From: Gordionus sp. m RMFG-2023 | Taxonomy: Eukaryota; Nematomorpha; Gordioida; Chordodea; Parachordodidae | Reading direction: 5' to 3' | Assembly: GCF_954871325.1 (NCBI RefSeq) | Contig: NC_088776.1 | Location: 23,856,508-23,920,507, forward strand | Length of the DNA: 64,000 nucleotides | In this document: piece by piece, positions 48,701 to 55,065 of the stretch | How the letters are laid out: each line of letters opens with the position of its first letter | Position numbering within the stretch: position 1 is the first letter of the stretch | The notes under the pieces: generated by a model | What the model saw: the letters and a program-made list of their open reading frames with translations, nothing else | What the model was told of the DNA's origin: nothing | Database searches by the model: none | Translations under genes and position numbers: made by a program

Positions 48701-50737
48701 CAAAACAATTGAAGATTTTATTTTGATACCATAAAATATATGTTCATATTGATTAGAATTTTCATCATATCTATTAGTGATATTAAGTTAATTATCATTG
48801 CTTCATTTCAAGTTTTTTTCTTTGGCACCTCGTTAAGATCATCGGCTACATCTTCAAAAATGATTTTAAAATTGGTGCATGTCTTAGTATGAAATGAATT
48901 TTAAAGGGTTAGAAATTAAGAAATAAATTAACACATTTAAACAAACAATATCCATCTCGTAAGTACGCTATTTACGAAATTTGTCTATTTAGTATCATAC
49001 ATATATATATATCTTTAATTTTTGAGTTCATTAAGTTTATTTCTAAATCTAATTTATTTGTAGTACTTCTTAGGTTATTAAAATATTTTTCTATTTTTAA
49101 CTGTTTTATGAAGCATATGGAAAATAAAAATGCGCGCGTAGAATTATAAAAATATAAGAATTAATGACAGTTATTTTACAAATGATGTTAGGCCTATTTA
49201 ATATTTTTTATAAAATTTTAACTTTTTAAAATTGAATTTGTTACAATTTTTTAATCCGTTTACTTTACGTTACGTCCAATTGCGACTGACCTTCTATGGC
49301 TAAGACGCCCGAATAATTAACCGTTTTTTGGATAAAAAACATATAGCTTATGAATTATGAAACGTGGAATAATACCATTATTTTAAACTGAATGTAAACT
49401 ATTGAGGCACCAGGGCAGGGCGGCTCCTTTTCTAACAAAGCTGATATCAGATTTTTTCGGAATGAGATAAGAAGAATTACTATAATCTGCAAATTTTTTA
49501 AATTTAAGTCTTTTGAATCGAAAGAATATACGCTCAATTCACATTCTGCGGACATTTATAAATTTGTTCCTCAAGTTTCTTTGCAAATAATATGAACTCG
49601 GTTTATGCTTATTATTTTAAATGTAACATTTATAAACTTGAATATTAAGAATACGATTATTAAAATTATGTCCATTTGTAGTTCTTTCTTCCTATCCTTC
49701 TATTAATAAAAAATTGAAATGACACAGTTTATATTATTGTCAAATATTGGTCAAAAAGTGGTCGAAGCATGAAGTGAGTTGGGGTGTCTATTATTATACA
49801 CTTCATTTAAAACATTGATTGGACTAAATATATCCTAGCTACACTACTGATATACTGGATTTGAATAAGTTTTAAATAATTGACTTGTAAATTAGCCATG
49901 TATCATAGTTTTAATAAAACAGCCATAACTAAGCTACTTTAATATTCTTTGTTTCAGATATTTTTTTGGGAAAAAAATAAATGACCTTTATAAATTACAA
50001 TTATCAAAAAACATAATAATGTGTAATATAGTGATTGATCAATAAAAAAAGGTATATATAATATGATATAGTGACTTGAGAATATATTGGATATCCAATT
50101 AATAAATCATTTTTAGATCTAAGTTATGGCCTATTATACTAACCAAGGTGTCGAAACAAACTAAAACGTATAATGAATGATTATTATTTTCTAAACTGTA
50201 ACCAAATTTTTGTAACTATTTCGAACCAGTTTAAAATTATATTTGTAAATCTTAAATTATTAGCATAAATTAAAATATTTAATTAATAAATAGCACAGAT
50301 TTGGTATGTTATTTAATTTAATGATGAAATACAATTTATTTTATTTAATTTTTGTTTGGCTTTTAGTTTTAAAATTATATTATTATGGGACAATTAAAAA
50401 AAATACAAACAATTTTTTCCAAAAATAAATTGTTTTAGAATTTTAAACAAGAACCAAGAATGGAACTGAAACGTAAATAATGGTTCGACACTCTTTTACT
50501 ATAGCAAAATATTTTATAAACAATAATTTTTACACAGTGAATATTGGCATCGGTGATAAGCTTGCGTTTACCCATGAGAAAGGAGGCCTTGTCCTTTAAG
50601 TTTGAGGGTAGTAGATCTATCATATCTTCGAATATCGCTATATTGCTTAGGATCACATTTAAAGAACTAAATTTATTTATATAAAAAATAAATTGATCAT
50701 CATCTATGCACGTGTCATTTGGAAAAATATATAACAT
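12692..50737 (-). CDS. AMN1: AMN1 homologue, six coding exons over 38 kb
   Basis: Coding exons in order: 50737-50534, 26368-26242, 17490-17273, 15239-15183, 14970-14859, 12765-12692. The total is 792 nt with no internal stop, giving 263 residues; human AMN1 is about 258. Every junction has a GT donor and AG acceptor, and phases agree (0, 1, 0, 0, 1). The product has the N-terminal LP.N.KD and ITD.NI segments, then cysteine-type leucine-rich repeats (L..C..ITD..I pattern), and ends in VTFTIY where the vertebrate protein ends in VTWTVY. Yeast Amn1 antagonises the mitotic exit network; the animal protein is a little-studied LRR protein of the FBXL/AMN1 class. Introns are 24.2, 8.8, 2.0, 0.2 and 2.1 kb and are packed with transposons. 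The start at 50737 is supported mainly by total length; an acceptor-like AG at 50667-50668 leaves an upstream exon possible. Confidence 0.88.
13267..14049. mobile_element. MITE with inverted arms, split by a hAT MITE
   Basis: The left arm contains ACGGCTAACTCAATATTTT then GAAAAATATGCCTAAGGC. The same words recur inverted at the right (about 13,965-14,049). The middle is interrupted by the 585-bp hAT MITE at 13357-13941; without it the element would be about 190 bp. Located in AMN1 intron 5. Confidence 0.75.
13357..13941. mobile_element. Non-autonomous hAT element
   Basis: Ends CAGGGTTGGCAAATCGGTCAA at the left and, on the minus strand, CAGGGTTATGCATCTGACCGG at the right, followed inside by GGTCAA words. 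Flanked by an 8-bp duplication with two mismatches (GTTCAAAC and GTCCATAC). Inserted into the MITE at 13267-14049. No coding capacity kept. Confidence 0.75.
14482..14638. repeat. GC-rich MITE end
   Basis: Repeated GGCCCGG/CCCGGGTA words ending, on the minus strand, with TAGAGACCTGCAGACTCGAC. A CAGAGACATGCAGA motif at about 14,094 may be the other end. Lies 220 bp from AMN1 exon 5, inside intron 5. Confidence 0.5.
14859..14970 (-). CDS. AMN1: AMN1 exon 5 (LRR)
   Basis: 112 nt. Starts EVSMNGCVNLTDEAVEAFIP, matching [20 protein letters not shown], and ends with a CFQDCPLMT segment. Acceptor ATATTTAAG, donor T|GTAATC, phase 1. Only 212 bp of intron separate it from exon 4. Confidence 0.9.
15183..15239 (-). 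CDS. AMN1: AMN1 exon 4 (57-nt LRR exon)
   Basis: Exactly 19 codons, VTNKGVHKLVNGKCKNTLR, matching VSDSGVIALVSGPCAKKLE of vertebrate AMN1. Acceptor ATTTTAAG, donor AGG|GTAATG, phase 0 at both ends. Too short for ORF prediction. Confidence 0.88.
15240..17272. other. AMN1 intron 3
   Basis: 2.0 kb of AT-rich intron. It contains one GC-rich repeat at 16,228-16,410 and otherwise nothing recognisable. Confidence 0.7.
16228..16410. repeat. GC-rich MITE end in AMN1 intron 3
   Basis: Words such as GTGGGTCGGGC and GGACTTGGCCGAAC alternate with A/T runs. The right boundary reads TAGAGATTTCC on the minus strand. Left end not defined. Confidence 0.4.
17273..17490 (-). CDS. AMN1: AMN1 exon 3 (central LRRs)
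   Basis: 218 nt, 72 codons after a 2-nt phase. Three cysteine-type LRR units: CPNLQDVFLTRCDTVTDAVI, then CSHLHKINIGGCKLISDRSL, then a NLCCIDFSYTL segment. They align with [20 protein letters not shown] and the following repeats of vertebrate AMN1. Acceptor AAAATAAG, donor TTG|GTAATC. This is the longest conserved block of the gene. Confidence 0.93.
17600..18662 (-). mobile_element. hAT copy A, 3' part (minus), left of the inserted transposon
   Basis: Minus-strand relative of the hAT at 23,030-24,330. Its C-terminal dimerisation region lies at about 17,700-17,960, an NYAASILDLRIKNTLIANLK segment at about 18,120-18,372, and an LYGHHCM-type segment at about 18,570-18,610. It stops exactly at the ATTA target site of the transposon at 18663-22516 and resumes at 22,517. 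Broken by several stops; it lies in AMN1 intron 2 and in the same orientation as AMN1. Confidence 0.8.
18663..19450. repeat. Left terminal inverted repeat, about 0.8 kb
   Basis: Matches 21,700-22,516 in inverse orientation, at a glance with only scattered substitutions and small indels. Non-coding. Confidence 0.85.
19699..19933. mobile_element. TTAA-type MITE (piggyBac-like ends)
   Basis: 235 bp with perfect 11-bp inverted ends CCCTTTCGCGC. The left flank is TTAA (19695-19698); the right flank is TTTT, probably a decayed TTAA. No coding capacity. Inserted in the long-TIR transposon next to its left TIR. Confidence 0.65.
20080..21300 (+). pseudogene. Transposase gene of the long-TIR transposon, broken
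   Basis: Successive frames give one protein of a type I recall from many invertebrate genomes. It begins MDEIRRIIPDKKDCVSFDFD (20,080). Then come a KFLLMI-like segment, YMGKCDNCPGSTHLRDQI and YKQWLSVDRTTLETI (20,309-20,605), ENYSFILQDE...HWNRAQ (about 20,710-20,790), and CDGIGGTVKRLAARASLQ (about 21,050-21,110). Related intact proteins carry a conserved SDGAAAQYKN stretch before the last motif, presumably part of an RNase-H-like catalytic core. At that place the copy reads diverged sequence. Several frameshifts and stops make it inactive. I cannot attach a superfamily name with certainty. Confidence 0.65.
21700..22516. repeat. Right terminal inverted repeat, about 0.8 kb
   Basis: Inverse partner of 18,663-19,450. 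Ends with TGGAATGACCC before ATTA. Confidence 0.85.
22517..22760 (-). mobile_element. hAT copy A, 5' continuation (minus)
   Basis: Minus-strand reading gives FHLCYYAIKDDWDIINLALN followed by HSHSGDDISSFM. This is the hAT transposase stretch preceding the T-D-N-S core, and it aligns with HPHTGGDISSLM of copy B at 23,050. It is the other half of copy A, separated by the long-TIR transposon. The 5' limit is not sharply defined. Confidence 0.7.
22761..23029. other. Spacer between the two opposed hAT copies
   Basis: No clear homology between the two sides and no gene recognised. It marks the centre of the inverted hAT pair. Confidence 0.45.
23030..24330 (+). mobile_element. hAT copy B (plus), 5'-truncated
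   Basis: Plus-strand hAT transposase remnant. The core ORF at 23,081-23,344 includes ITHDNSPNVVKAVELINRYY and HRCMAHILNLIVNEGL (the D-N-S and C-x2-H-x-L-N motifs). A second ORF at 23,566-23,817 has a NYAASILDPRIKNTLIANLK segment. The dimerisation block lies at about 23,980-24,250 (DWWRGNADRFPHLA-like in mixed frames). It is homologous to copy A from the core through about 80 bp past the coding end. No TIR or target duplication recognised. Confidence 0.8.
24331..26241. other. AMN1 intron 2, non-repetitive part
   Basis: AT-rich, no gene or recognisable element end. Confidence 0.6.
26242..26368 (-). CDS. AMN1: AMN1 exon 2 (ILHP, first LRR)
   Basis: 127 nt, 42 codons plus 1 nt. Starts ILHPGTHEIDLSQCHITDHS, matching [20 protein letters not shown] of vertebrate AMN1. 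The acceptor follows a pyrimidine-rich TTTTTTATTACAAG. The donor G|GTCTTT is weak in sequence, but its phase fits exon 3. Lies 24.2 kb from exon 1. Confidence 0.88.
26816..27320 (+). mobile_element. hAT remnant with BED zinc-finger fragment
   Basis: Ends TAGGGCCGATACC at the left and, on the minus strand, TAGGGCTGTGCCGATCC at the right, with CGATC words inside both. At about 26,990-27,120 the plus strand encodes MVSELWKYFTKDKDNFTKCV followed by ICG. This is the W.YF...KC..C half of a BED finger, the DNA-binding N-terminus of hAT transposases. The rest of the gene is lost. No matching 8-bp flanks seen. Lies in AMN1 intron 1. Confidence 0.6.
27321..28357. other. AMN1 intron 1 segment
   Basis: AT-rich. 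A 79-codon minus ORF at 27,415-27,654 has a hydrophobic stretch but no recognisable homology and is not called. Around 28,190-28,300 a faint copy of the MITE middle seen at 13.3-14.0 kb can be read. Confidence 0.5.
28358..28779. mobile_element. GC-rich hAT-type MITE, both ends present
   Basis: 422 bp. Ends TAGAGATCTGCAAAG at the left and, on the minus strand, TAGTGATCTGCATCG at the right, each followed by GGCCCGG-rich DNA. Flanks are AT-only and show no convincing 8-bp duplication. It is the most complete member of the GGGCC-rich family in the window. Confidence 0.7.
28780..32317. other. AMN1 intron 1, AT-rich segment
   Basis: A single MITE arm near 28,905-28,985, and a slightly GC-richer stretch near 30,200-30,430 with repeated AATAACGCCC words. 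No gene recognised. Confidence 0.5.
32318..33731 (+). mobile_element. hAT transposon remnant (GGTCCG-rich ends)
   Basis: Both ends share TGTTTGCAA followed by GTCC-rich DNA: GTGTTTGCAATGGTCC at the left, and TTGTTTGCAACAGTCC on the minus strand at the right. The inner ends carry many GGTCCG/CGGACC words. The plus strand at about 33,165-33,350 encodes the hAT C-terminus: NILDWWKGNHYRFPILAKV, then SVACERIFSKANDKMQKNEI. An acidic N-terminal fragment lies near 32,660-32,820. The middle of the transposase is deleted and frames are broken, so it is an internally deleted copy. Confidence 0.72.
33737..34765. mobile_element. MULE-like element remnant with CCCGGAAAA-rich ends
   Basis: The left side has repeated CCCGGAAAAAA/CCCCCGG words. 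The right side has the inverse, CCTGGGGG...CCGGGTTTTTTTT. Between them the minus strand at about 34,370-34,700 encodes a piece of a Mutator-like transposase C-terminus: LRALYPTKNAQITHCEGWNH, then RFSNLVGNKHPSIWALI. The E-G-W-N...H-P-S-I-W signature is typical of animal MULE proteins. No target duplication found. The glycine/phenylalanine-rich ORFs at 33,672-34,002 are translations of the end repeats, not genes. Confidence 0.65.
34766..39115. other. AMN1 intron 1, unassigned segment
   Basis: Mostly AT-rich. Contains a CGGGTTC/GGGTCTGACCGG patch near 35,920-36,045 (GC-rich repeat family), a T/G-rich tract with a run of G near 36,687, and several short ORFs (35,231; 35,278; 36,781; 37,005; 38,588) without recognisable domains. 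No gene called. Confidence 0.5.
39116..39296. repeat. GC-rich MITE end
   Basis: Begins TTAGAGGTAGGCTTGGACAG and continues with GGTCGGC, GGCAGGACTTG and GGACTGGAC words. Right end not defined. Confidence 0.4.
39297..41340. other. AMN1 intron 1 segment with one GC-rich patch
   Basis: A GC-rich patch at about 40,936-41,090 (GGCCGTGCCGGGCCCATCC onward) resembles the repeat family above. The minus ORF at 39,508-39,792 (94 codons, one hydrophobic stretch) has no recognised relative. Otherwise AT-rich and empty. Confidence 0.45.
41341..41535 (+). repeat. SINE-like copy (B-box and shared tail)
   Basis: AGTTCGATCCT near 41,396 resembles a Pol III B box. The tail AGTCATTGTTTAGTAAATTGCT matches the tails of the SINE-like repeats at 61.8-62.0 kb and 60.2-60.4 kb. 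The A box is not convincing. Confidence 0.4.
41627..42131. repeat. Two GC-rich patches flanking AT-rich DNA
   Basis: 41,627-41,693 (AGTCAGCCCGAAGCCCGTGG, then GACACGGGCTGATGCGGCC) and 42,052-42,131 (GAGCCCCGGGTCAGGAC, then CCTGCCCGTTGCGGGCC) could be the two ends of one 0.5-kb MITE of the GGGCC family. Terminal motifs are not clear. Confidence 0.35.
42132..43096. other. AMN1 intron 1 segment left of the palindrome
   Basis: AT-rich, nothing recognised. Confidence 0.55.
43622..43673. repeat. 24-bp tandem duplication in the LINE 3' region
   Basis: TGATGGGGACAGGGAGGAA occurs twice in a row. The inverse appears in the right arm at about 47,862-47,913, so it predates the palindrome or was copied by conversion. 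Confidence 0.6.
43820..45172 (-). CDS. Non-LTR retrotransposon reverse transcriptase, left arm
   Basis: 450 codons of LINE ORF2. Motifs: YRAIALTSIASKVF (about 60-73), IFVDFRKAFD with the first catalytic Asp at residue 129, GVKQGCVLSPILFN (185-198), YADD at 232-235 and FKYLGVNLD. A thumb/C-terminal part follows with ILLYGSDTWDVNKAQIKKLQ and a LFAHIMRKADN segment. The ORF begins inside the protein; the upstream endonuclease region is only decayed sequence. All catalytic Asp residues of the RT core are present, unlike the right arm. The clade is not settled: the LLYGS.TW and FKYLG motifs fit RTE/Jockey-like LINEs. It primes and copies its own RNA at the target site in living relatives. ORF 44,247-44,480 is a shadow. 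Confidence 0.9.
   Translation of the reverse strand: MSFLDNIKAEHLKVSPDYISVFLLMVFNKIRASGVTPREWNLSFICNFPKVPNPSTFDDYRAIALTSIASKVFMVLLRNRILNSTNHLLSNNICAYRPGRNILQPILALKITLQKCYRYKLPFLFIFVDFRKAFDCIKHEILWKILTDSGVDVNIVRILSNHYSSLMATFKVENIQSPSFMVRKGVKQGCVLSPILFNIIMNKIIADTLGAFNLLTLSSRDNLNLKHRIISYADDILIITKSLDEASCILDILKAYSGEIGLTINMNKTVVMPSPWAEINLVRTTELLGIRSVKEFKYLGVNLDNKGHIKNEVELRLKHAKAEFYKYIKLWMTREISVKSRLQVFNSMIIPILLYGSDTWDVNKAQIKKLQVFVNRCLRLINGYIYPRVISNVSLWSLSKHTPVAVQLKKRRVQLFAHIMRKADNNLAFEALSWLPIYKNKSYYNTKRTG
45173..46372. repeat. Diverged inner arms and centre of the palindrome
   Basis: Paired words such as GAAGATTTGTAGAAATAGCT (near 45,400) and its complement (near 46,110), and CCACCTAGGATTATC against TCCTCCTAGGATTATC, show that the two halves are inverse homologues. 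Indels and substitutions are frequent, unlike the outer arms. The right inner arm keeps a short ORF-like stretch (MDGYGNNIQRTNREDQIGAN) where the left is broken. It is probably decayed 5' LINE sequence. Confidence 0.7.
46423..47715 (+). CDS. Non-LTR retrotransposon reverse transcriptase, right arm
   Basis: 430 codons, matching the left-arm protein from residue 21 except for a GTG-to-ATG change at the first codon and four substitutions in the first 110 residues (A/V, A/T, Q/K, D/G). The D-to-G change at residue 109 (codon 46,747-46,749) turns IFVDFRKAFD into IFVGFRKAFD and removes the catalytic Asp of RT motif A, so this copy should be dead. The GVKQGC and YADD motifs (212-215) are intact. The frame is open further 5' to about 46,345. 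ORF 47,055-47,288 on the minus strand is a shadow. Confidence 0.9.
   Translation: MFLLMVFNKIRVSGVTPREWNLSFICNFPKVPNPSTFDDYRAIALTSITSKVFMVLLRNRILNSTNHLLSNNICAYRPGRNILKPILALKITLQKCYRYKLPFLFIFVGFRKAFDCIKHEILWKILTDSGVDVNIVRILSNHYSSLMATFKVENIQSPSFMVRKGVKQGCVLSPILFNIIMNKIIADTLGAFNLLTLSSRDNLNLKHRIISYADDILIITKSLDEASCILDILKAYSGEIGLTINMNKTVVMPSPWAEINLVRTTELLGIRSVKEFKYLGVNLDNKGHIKNEVELRLKHAKAEFYKYIKLWMTREISVKSRLQVFNSMIIPILLYGSDTWDVNKAQIKKLQVFVNRCLRLINGYIYPRVISNVSLWSLSKHTPVAVQLKKRRVQLFAHIMRKADNNLAFEALSWLPIYKNKSYYNTKRTG
48439..50533. other. AMN1 intron 1, segment next to exon 1
   Basis: AT-rich, no gene or recognised repeat. A 66-codon minus ORF at 49,355 is not convincing. Confidence 0.55.
50534..50737 (-). 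CDS. AMN1: AMN1 exon 1 (start codon to ITDANI segment)
   Basis: Encodes 68 residues. The LLPSNLKDKASFLMGKRKL segment and ITDANIHC at the exon end align with LPPNIKDRLIKIM and ITDSNIS of vertebrate AMN1. The donor is TGT|GTAAAA, phase 0. The first 24 codons are not conserved and could be non-coding if the AG at 50667-50668 is an acceptor, in which case the exon would begin at 50666. Confidence 0.8.
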
Positions 50738-53700
50738 TAATAATAATTTATAAAAAATTTTTAGAGGGTTAAGAAAATCACAATTTAGAGCCCCACTCCT
50801 ATATAAACTTAATGTGCCATTTGGATATATAGTTGAAACAATGAACTAAAAATAGTTATTTTCTTTCTTTATTATTTTTTTTCTTACTTCTTTCTTTCTT
50901 TCAAAAAATAGATTGTAAAATACATTTATGGACTGGTATAACATTTTATATAAAAATATGTGTCAAATATGATACTCTTCCATTATTTATCCAAATTTTA
51001 TTGATTATATTAAGTCATGATATTGGAAAAAGTGGGGAAAAAATTTAGTGAATTATATATTACCATAAAGTAGTTATCCTTTTTTTAGTTTAATGGCCAC
51101 AAATTTTTTCACCCAAGTAGACTAGTTACATCATCAATTTTCCACTTTTAGGAATTTTTACTATAACCATTATGACACATGGTCATGATTTGGAAAATGG
51201 AAAAAAGAGATTAATGACACCAAAAAAGCATTTAAATATTAGTAAAATTTTTATGCTTTTTCATAATCAGGAATTGAAATGGACACTCAACTAGTTATTT
51301 TTTAAAAAAAATCATATATAAATAATTTTTAAGATTAAAATGATAATGAAGTTGATAACAAAATTAGAAAAATATTGTTAATGATTTGAATTAAGTATAA
51401 ATTAGAATATTTTAATTAGTTTTTTTATGCGTGCATTTTTAGATAAGGTTAGTATGTTAAAACATTATGACACAAAAGCAATATTTCAAGTTGAACATTG
51501 TAATTACAAAAATTATTTGTATGTAGTCAACAGGAACCTAAACCTATTAAATTTGTTGTAGAAGATGTTATCCATATTATAGCCACATTTTATAAATTTA
51601 AAGGACCAAAAATTGTGTAAATGCATCTATGGTTCTTAATTTATTTCATAGACATTAAAATAAAATATATTACTGTTAAATTAAAATAAATAATTATAAT
51701 TTTGATACAAATTTTATAAAAAATTTATTCATTTTAATTTGCACAAATTGGGTATTACATATTGATTTTCGAATTTACATTCCTTTAAATTAATAAAATG
51801 AGGCTTTAATATGGATAACACCTTCTAAACAAATTTAATAGGTAAAATAGTTAATTAAATTTGTTCCTATAAATATGTCATTTAAGTTATCAAAAAAGTA
51901 GAATCTCAAAAAAATTAAAAAATGTAAATAAGCATTGAAATCATATATATATATATTACAAAACTATTACTATATTTTAAATGTGCAATATAATTATGTA
52001 GGCTAACCTAAATCACTTTCATTATTACAAAATATTTAAATAAATATGAGGTCAGCTTTATTAATTGATTTATTTTTTTTAAATATGATTAGAATGCATA
52101 ATCATCTTTGTAAAATATACATAGAACAATATGTATAAAGTTAAATGTTTTATGTATTTTGCATATGAAAATATTTTTAAATGAATATTTATACATATAA
52201 TTAATTTACATATAAATAATCTAAACTTACTCGCTTAATAATGAGAAGGAATCAATAGACATTATTTTTTGCTGATATGGTATTATTAAGAAAAATTGGC
52301 ATTACTTTTATTTTTAAATTCATAACATATGATTTTCCCTCGTCTACTCATCTCAGAAATATATTTTAATTTACAAAATTAGAGTTTAATGAAATTCATC
52401 TAACTAAGCAAAAATGATAAAAAATATATTTAATTGTTTGATATTTATTATTTGATGAACATTTTTTCGATTCAGCAGAGCAATTAGCCAAGATGTTTTA
52501 ATTTTAATATGTTTATGAGCTTCAAATATATCAATGAAATGTCATAACCGATATTACAAAATTTATATCTCAACCTTTTAGCCTGGTATATATATTCATT
52601 TATCCTTGTAAAAAATTAATAAATGCAGTATAAACTATAAATAAACGCGGAAACTTCCCTATCCCCCTTCCAAAATCTCTCAGTTTTCATAAGTATCATT
52701 TATATGTAATAAAAAATTCTAAACATCCACTTTGTTACACTCTTTCCATAAAATAAATGTATTATGCTATTCTAAACCATATTTATTTTTAAAAATTAAG
52801 TATAAGTTAATAATTTATAAAAATACTGACTATGATAAATTCTACAGTATTACATTTCCTCAAAAAAATTAAAATATTTATATTTCTAAAAATGTAATTA
52901 GGCCAAAGTTGTTAAAAAGTTAACCTAAAAATATTCCGTAAAATTTTTGGTGAAAAAAAACAATCTAATAGTTCCTCCCCCCTTATAATAATTATGGATA
53001 AGCAAGTGAATTAAACAGATAAGTTTATTAATATTTTATTTAATAACTTTAATATTTCTAACCACCACTCTATATAAACCTTCCTTAACTTTTTAAATTT
53101 TATTGAAAGAGATCTCTAATTAAAACAAAAAAGATACATTATATTTTATATTTAACTAAAAATGAACTTATGCCTTTATGACTTATAATGATAAGGTCAT
53201 CATGCACATTTTAGGTGATATATATATTATCACCCGATATCTAAGCAAATATTAAAAGGAATATATAATAAATTAAAATATTTTCCATGCATCTATTTTT
53301 TTGGTTTTCTTTGAAAATTTTTATTTCCCCCTATAATTCCTTTTCCATATTTTGGTAAAGGTCTAACAATATTTATGAACAACAATTTATTAACTCTTAA
53401 ATTCGCTCGATTACCTACGAAGATTCAAATCATAGCCACTTGAATTTTTTTAAATTTTCATATGGTCAATGTATAGCACCCAGAAATCCTTTCCATTTCA
53501 CTGAATCTTTGGCTGATTTTTTTTATTTGTTCCTCCCCAAATTGTGCATCATCTTAGGGCCAATTTTGTATTTGAAAAGAGAATATATAAGAAAGAATTT
53601 TCTAAAATAAAAAAATATTTTATTAAAATTTATCCGTTATTTTACCCCTGTTTTGAAAGCAATCCATTAGACAAACCAATATGGTGCTTTTTATGAAAAT

Positions 53701-54865
53701 TATTTGGTTTATTTTAATCTTGCTAGTTTGGGTTGTTTTATATGTTATATTTTAAATAAAGTTTTAATTTCTGTTTCGAGTGGCATCTGTTTATATTCAC
53801 CTATATTATATTTAAATATTTTCATCATGTTCCTAATGTAGATGCGTCACTAATTATGTGTTTGTGTTCTAAAACACCCCATTTTCCAAAATATAGAAAC
53901 AATTTTTAAAAATGTATTAGTATCCTATTTTTAAAAAATTAGCACCCAATTATAAAATAATTAGAATCCATTTAAGCATTTACACTAATATTTTATTTAA
54001 ATACTTTTTTACAAAATTTTAGGGTCTATTATAAACAAATATTATTTTCCTTGTGGCATTAAATTATTTTATTATTAAAATTTCCTTCTTTTCGCCTTAG
54101 GCAAAATAGTGAAAAATCAAAATATTTTAAATTATAAAATCAATATACATTCATTTTTAGCTAATTTTTGAATATACAAAAAGTTGTTATTATTTTCCAA
54201 TTAATTTAAGGACTAATGTGGCAAGTTTTATATAGGGTAGGAACATCATAAATAGATATAGAATTCAATTTAAAGCCAAATAATTAGAAGTGAAACCCGA
54301 GGCTAATTTATTTCGCGGTGACTAAATGAAAGGATTCAAAGGATAAGATCTTTAAGAATAGATTTTGTAAAAATTAATACTTTTATTATAGACCATCGAC
54401 CAAATCTATATATTGCAAACAATTAGACATTATTTTTCAAATAAAACTTTCTACCATTCTCTGCAAGCTCATAATGCTATAATAATGCATTTATTGTAAA
54501 TGAGGGGCTTTTTAATTGAATTCATTATGTAAAAAAGAACTTTATATTCACAAAATTTTGATATTGGTAGTAGAGGTAAAATAATTTATGTTATTCATTT
54601 TAAAATTTCTGAAAGGAGTATCATTATAATTAAAAAGGTGTAATTAATAATGGGAAAATTTTTTTAGGTAGGTAGGTATAGGTTTTTGAGATGGGTTTGC
54701 ATCCAGTAAAAAATCCTGTTATGTTGACGTTGTGTATGTAATATATATATATAATTATTTTGATATTTGGCGACTCTTGTAGTTAATTTTTTTAAAAGAT
54801 AATATTATTTTTATTTAAGCAAATAATAATCATAATATTTTATGTCATATAATTATTATCTGTTA
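50738..54865. other. AT-rich DNA upstream of AMN1
   Basis: About 4.1 kb without a recognisable gene. The AMN1 promoter should lie at its left end, but no TATA, initiator or CpG feature can be singled out in this base composition. A CT-rich tract lies near 50,865-50,905, and one foldback repeat at 51,538-51,847. Confidence 0.55.
51538..51847. repeat. Foldback repeat (inverted arms of about 70 bp)
   Basis: The left arm has ACCTATTAAATTTGTTGTAGAAGATGTTATCCATAT... in part. The right arm, on the minus strand, reads ACCTATTAAATTTGTTTAGA followed by AGGTGTTATCCATATTAAAGC. The centre is near 51,695. It looks like a small MITE; target duplications not identified. Confidence 0.6.
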
Positions 54866-55065
54866 TTAGGCCACTTCCAAACACGACGTTTTTTCAAAAC
54901 GTTTTCCGAAGCACGTTTTTCGCAATATTTTTTACTTCCAAACAGCAACGATTTATATTTTATAGCTGATTTTTTAAAAATGAATCTTATAACTAGATAT
55001 TTTATTATGAGACATTATAAAAAAAACGAAAAGTAAGTATAATTTATAAAGAAAGAGATCTGTAT

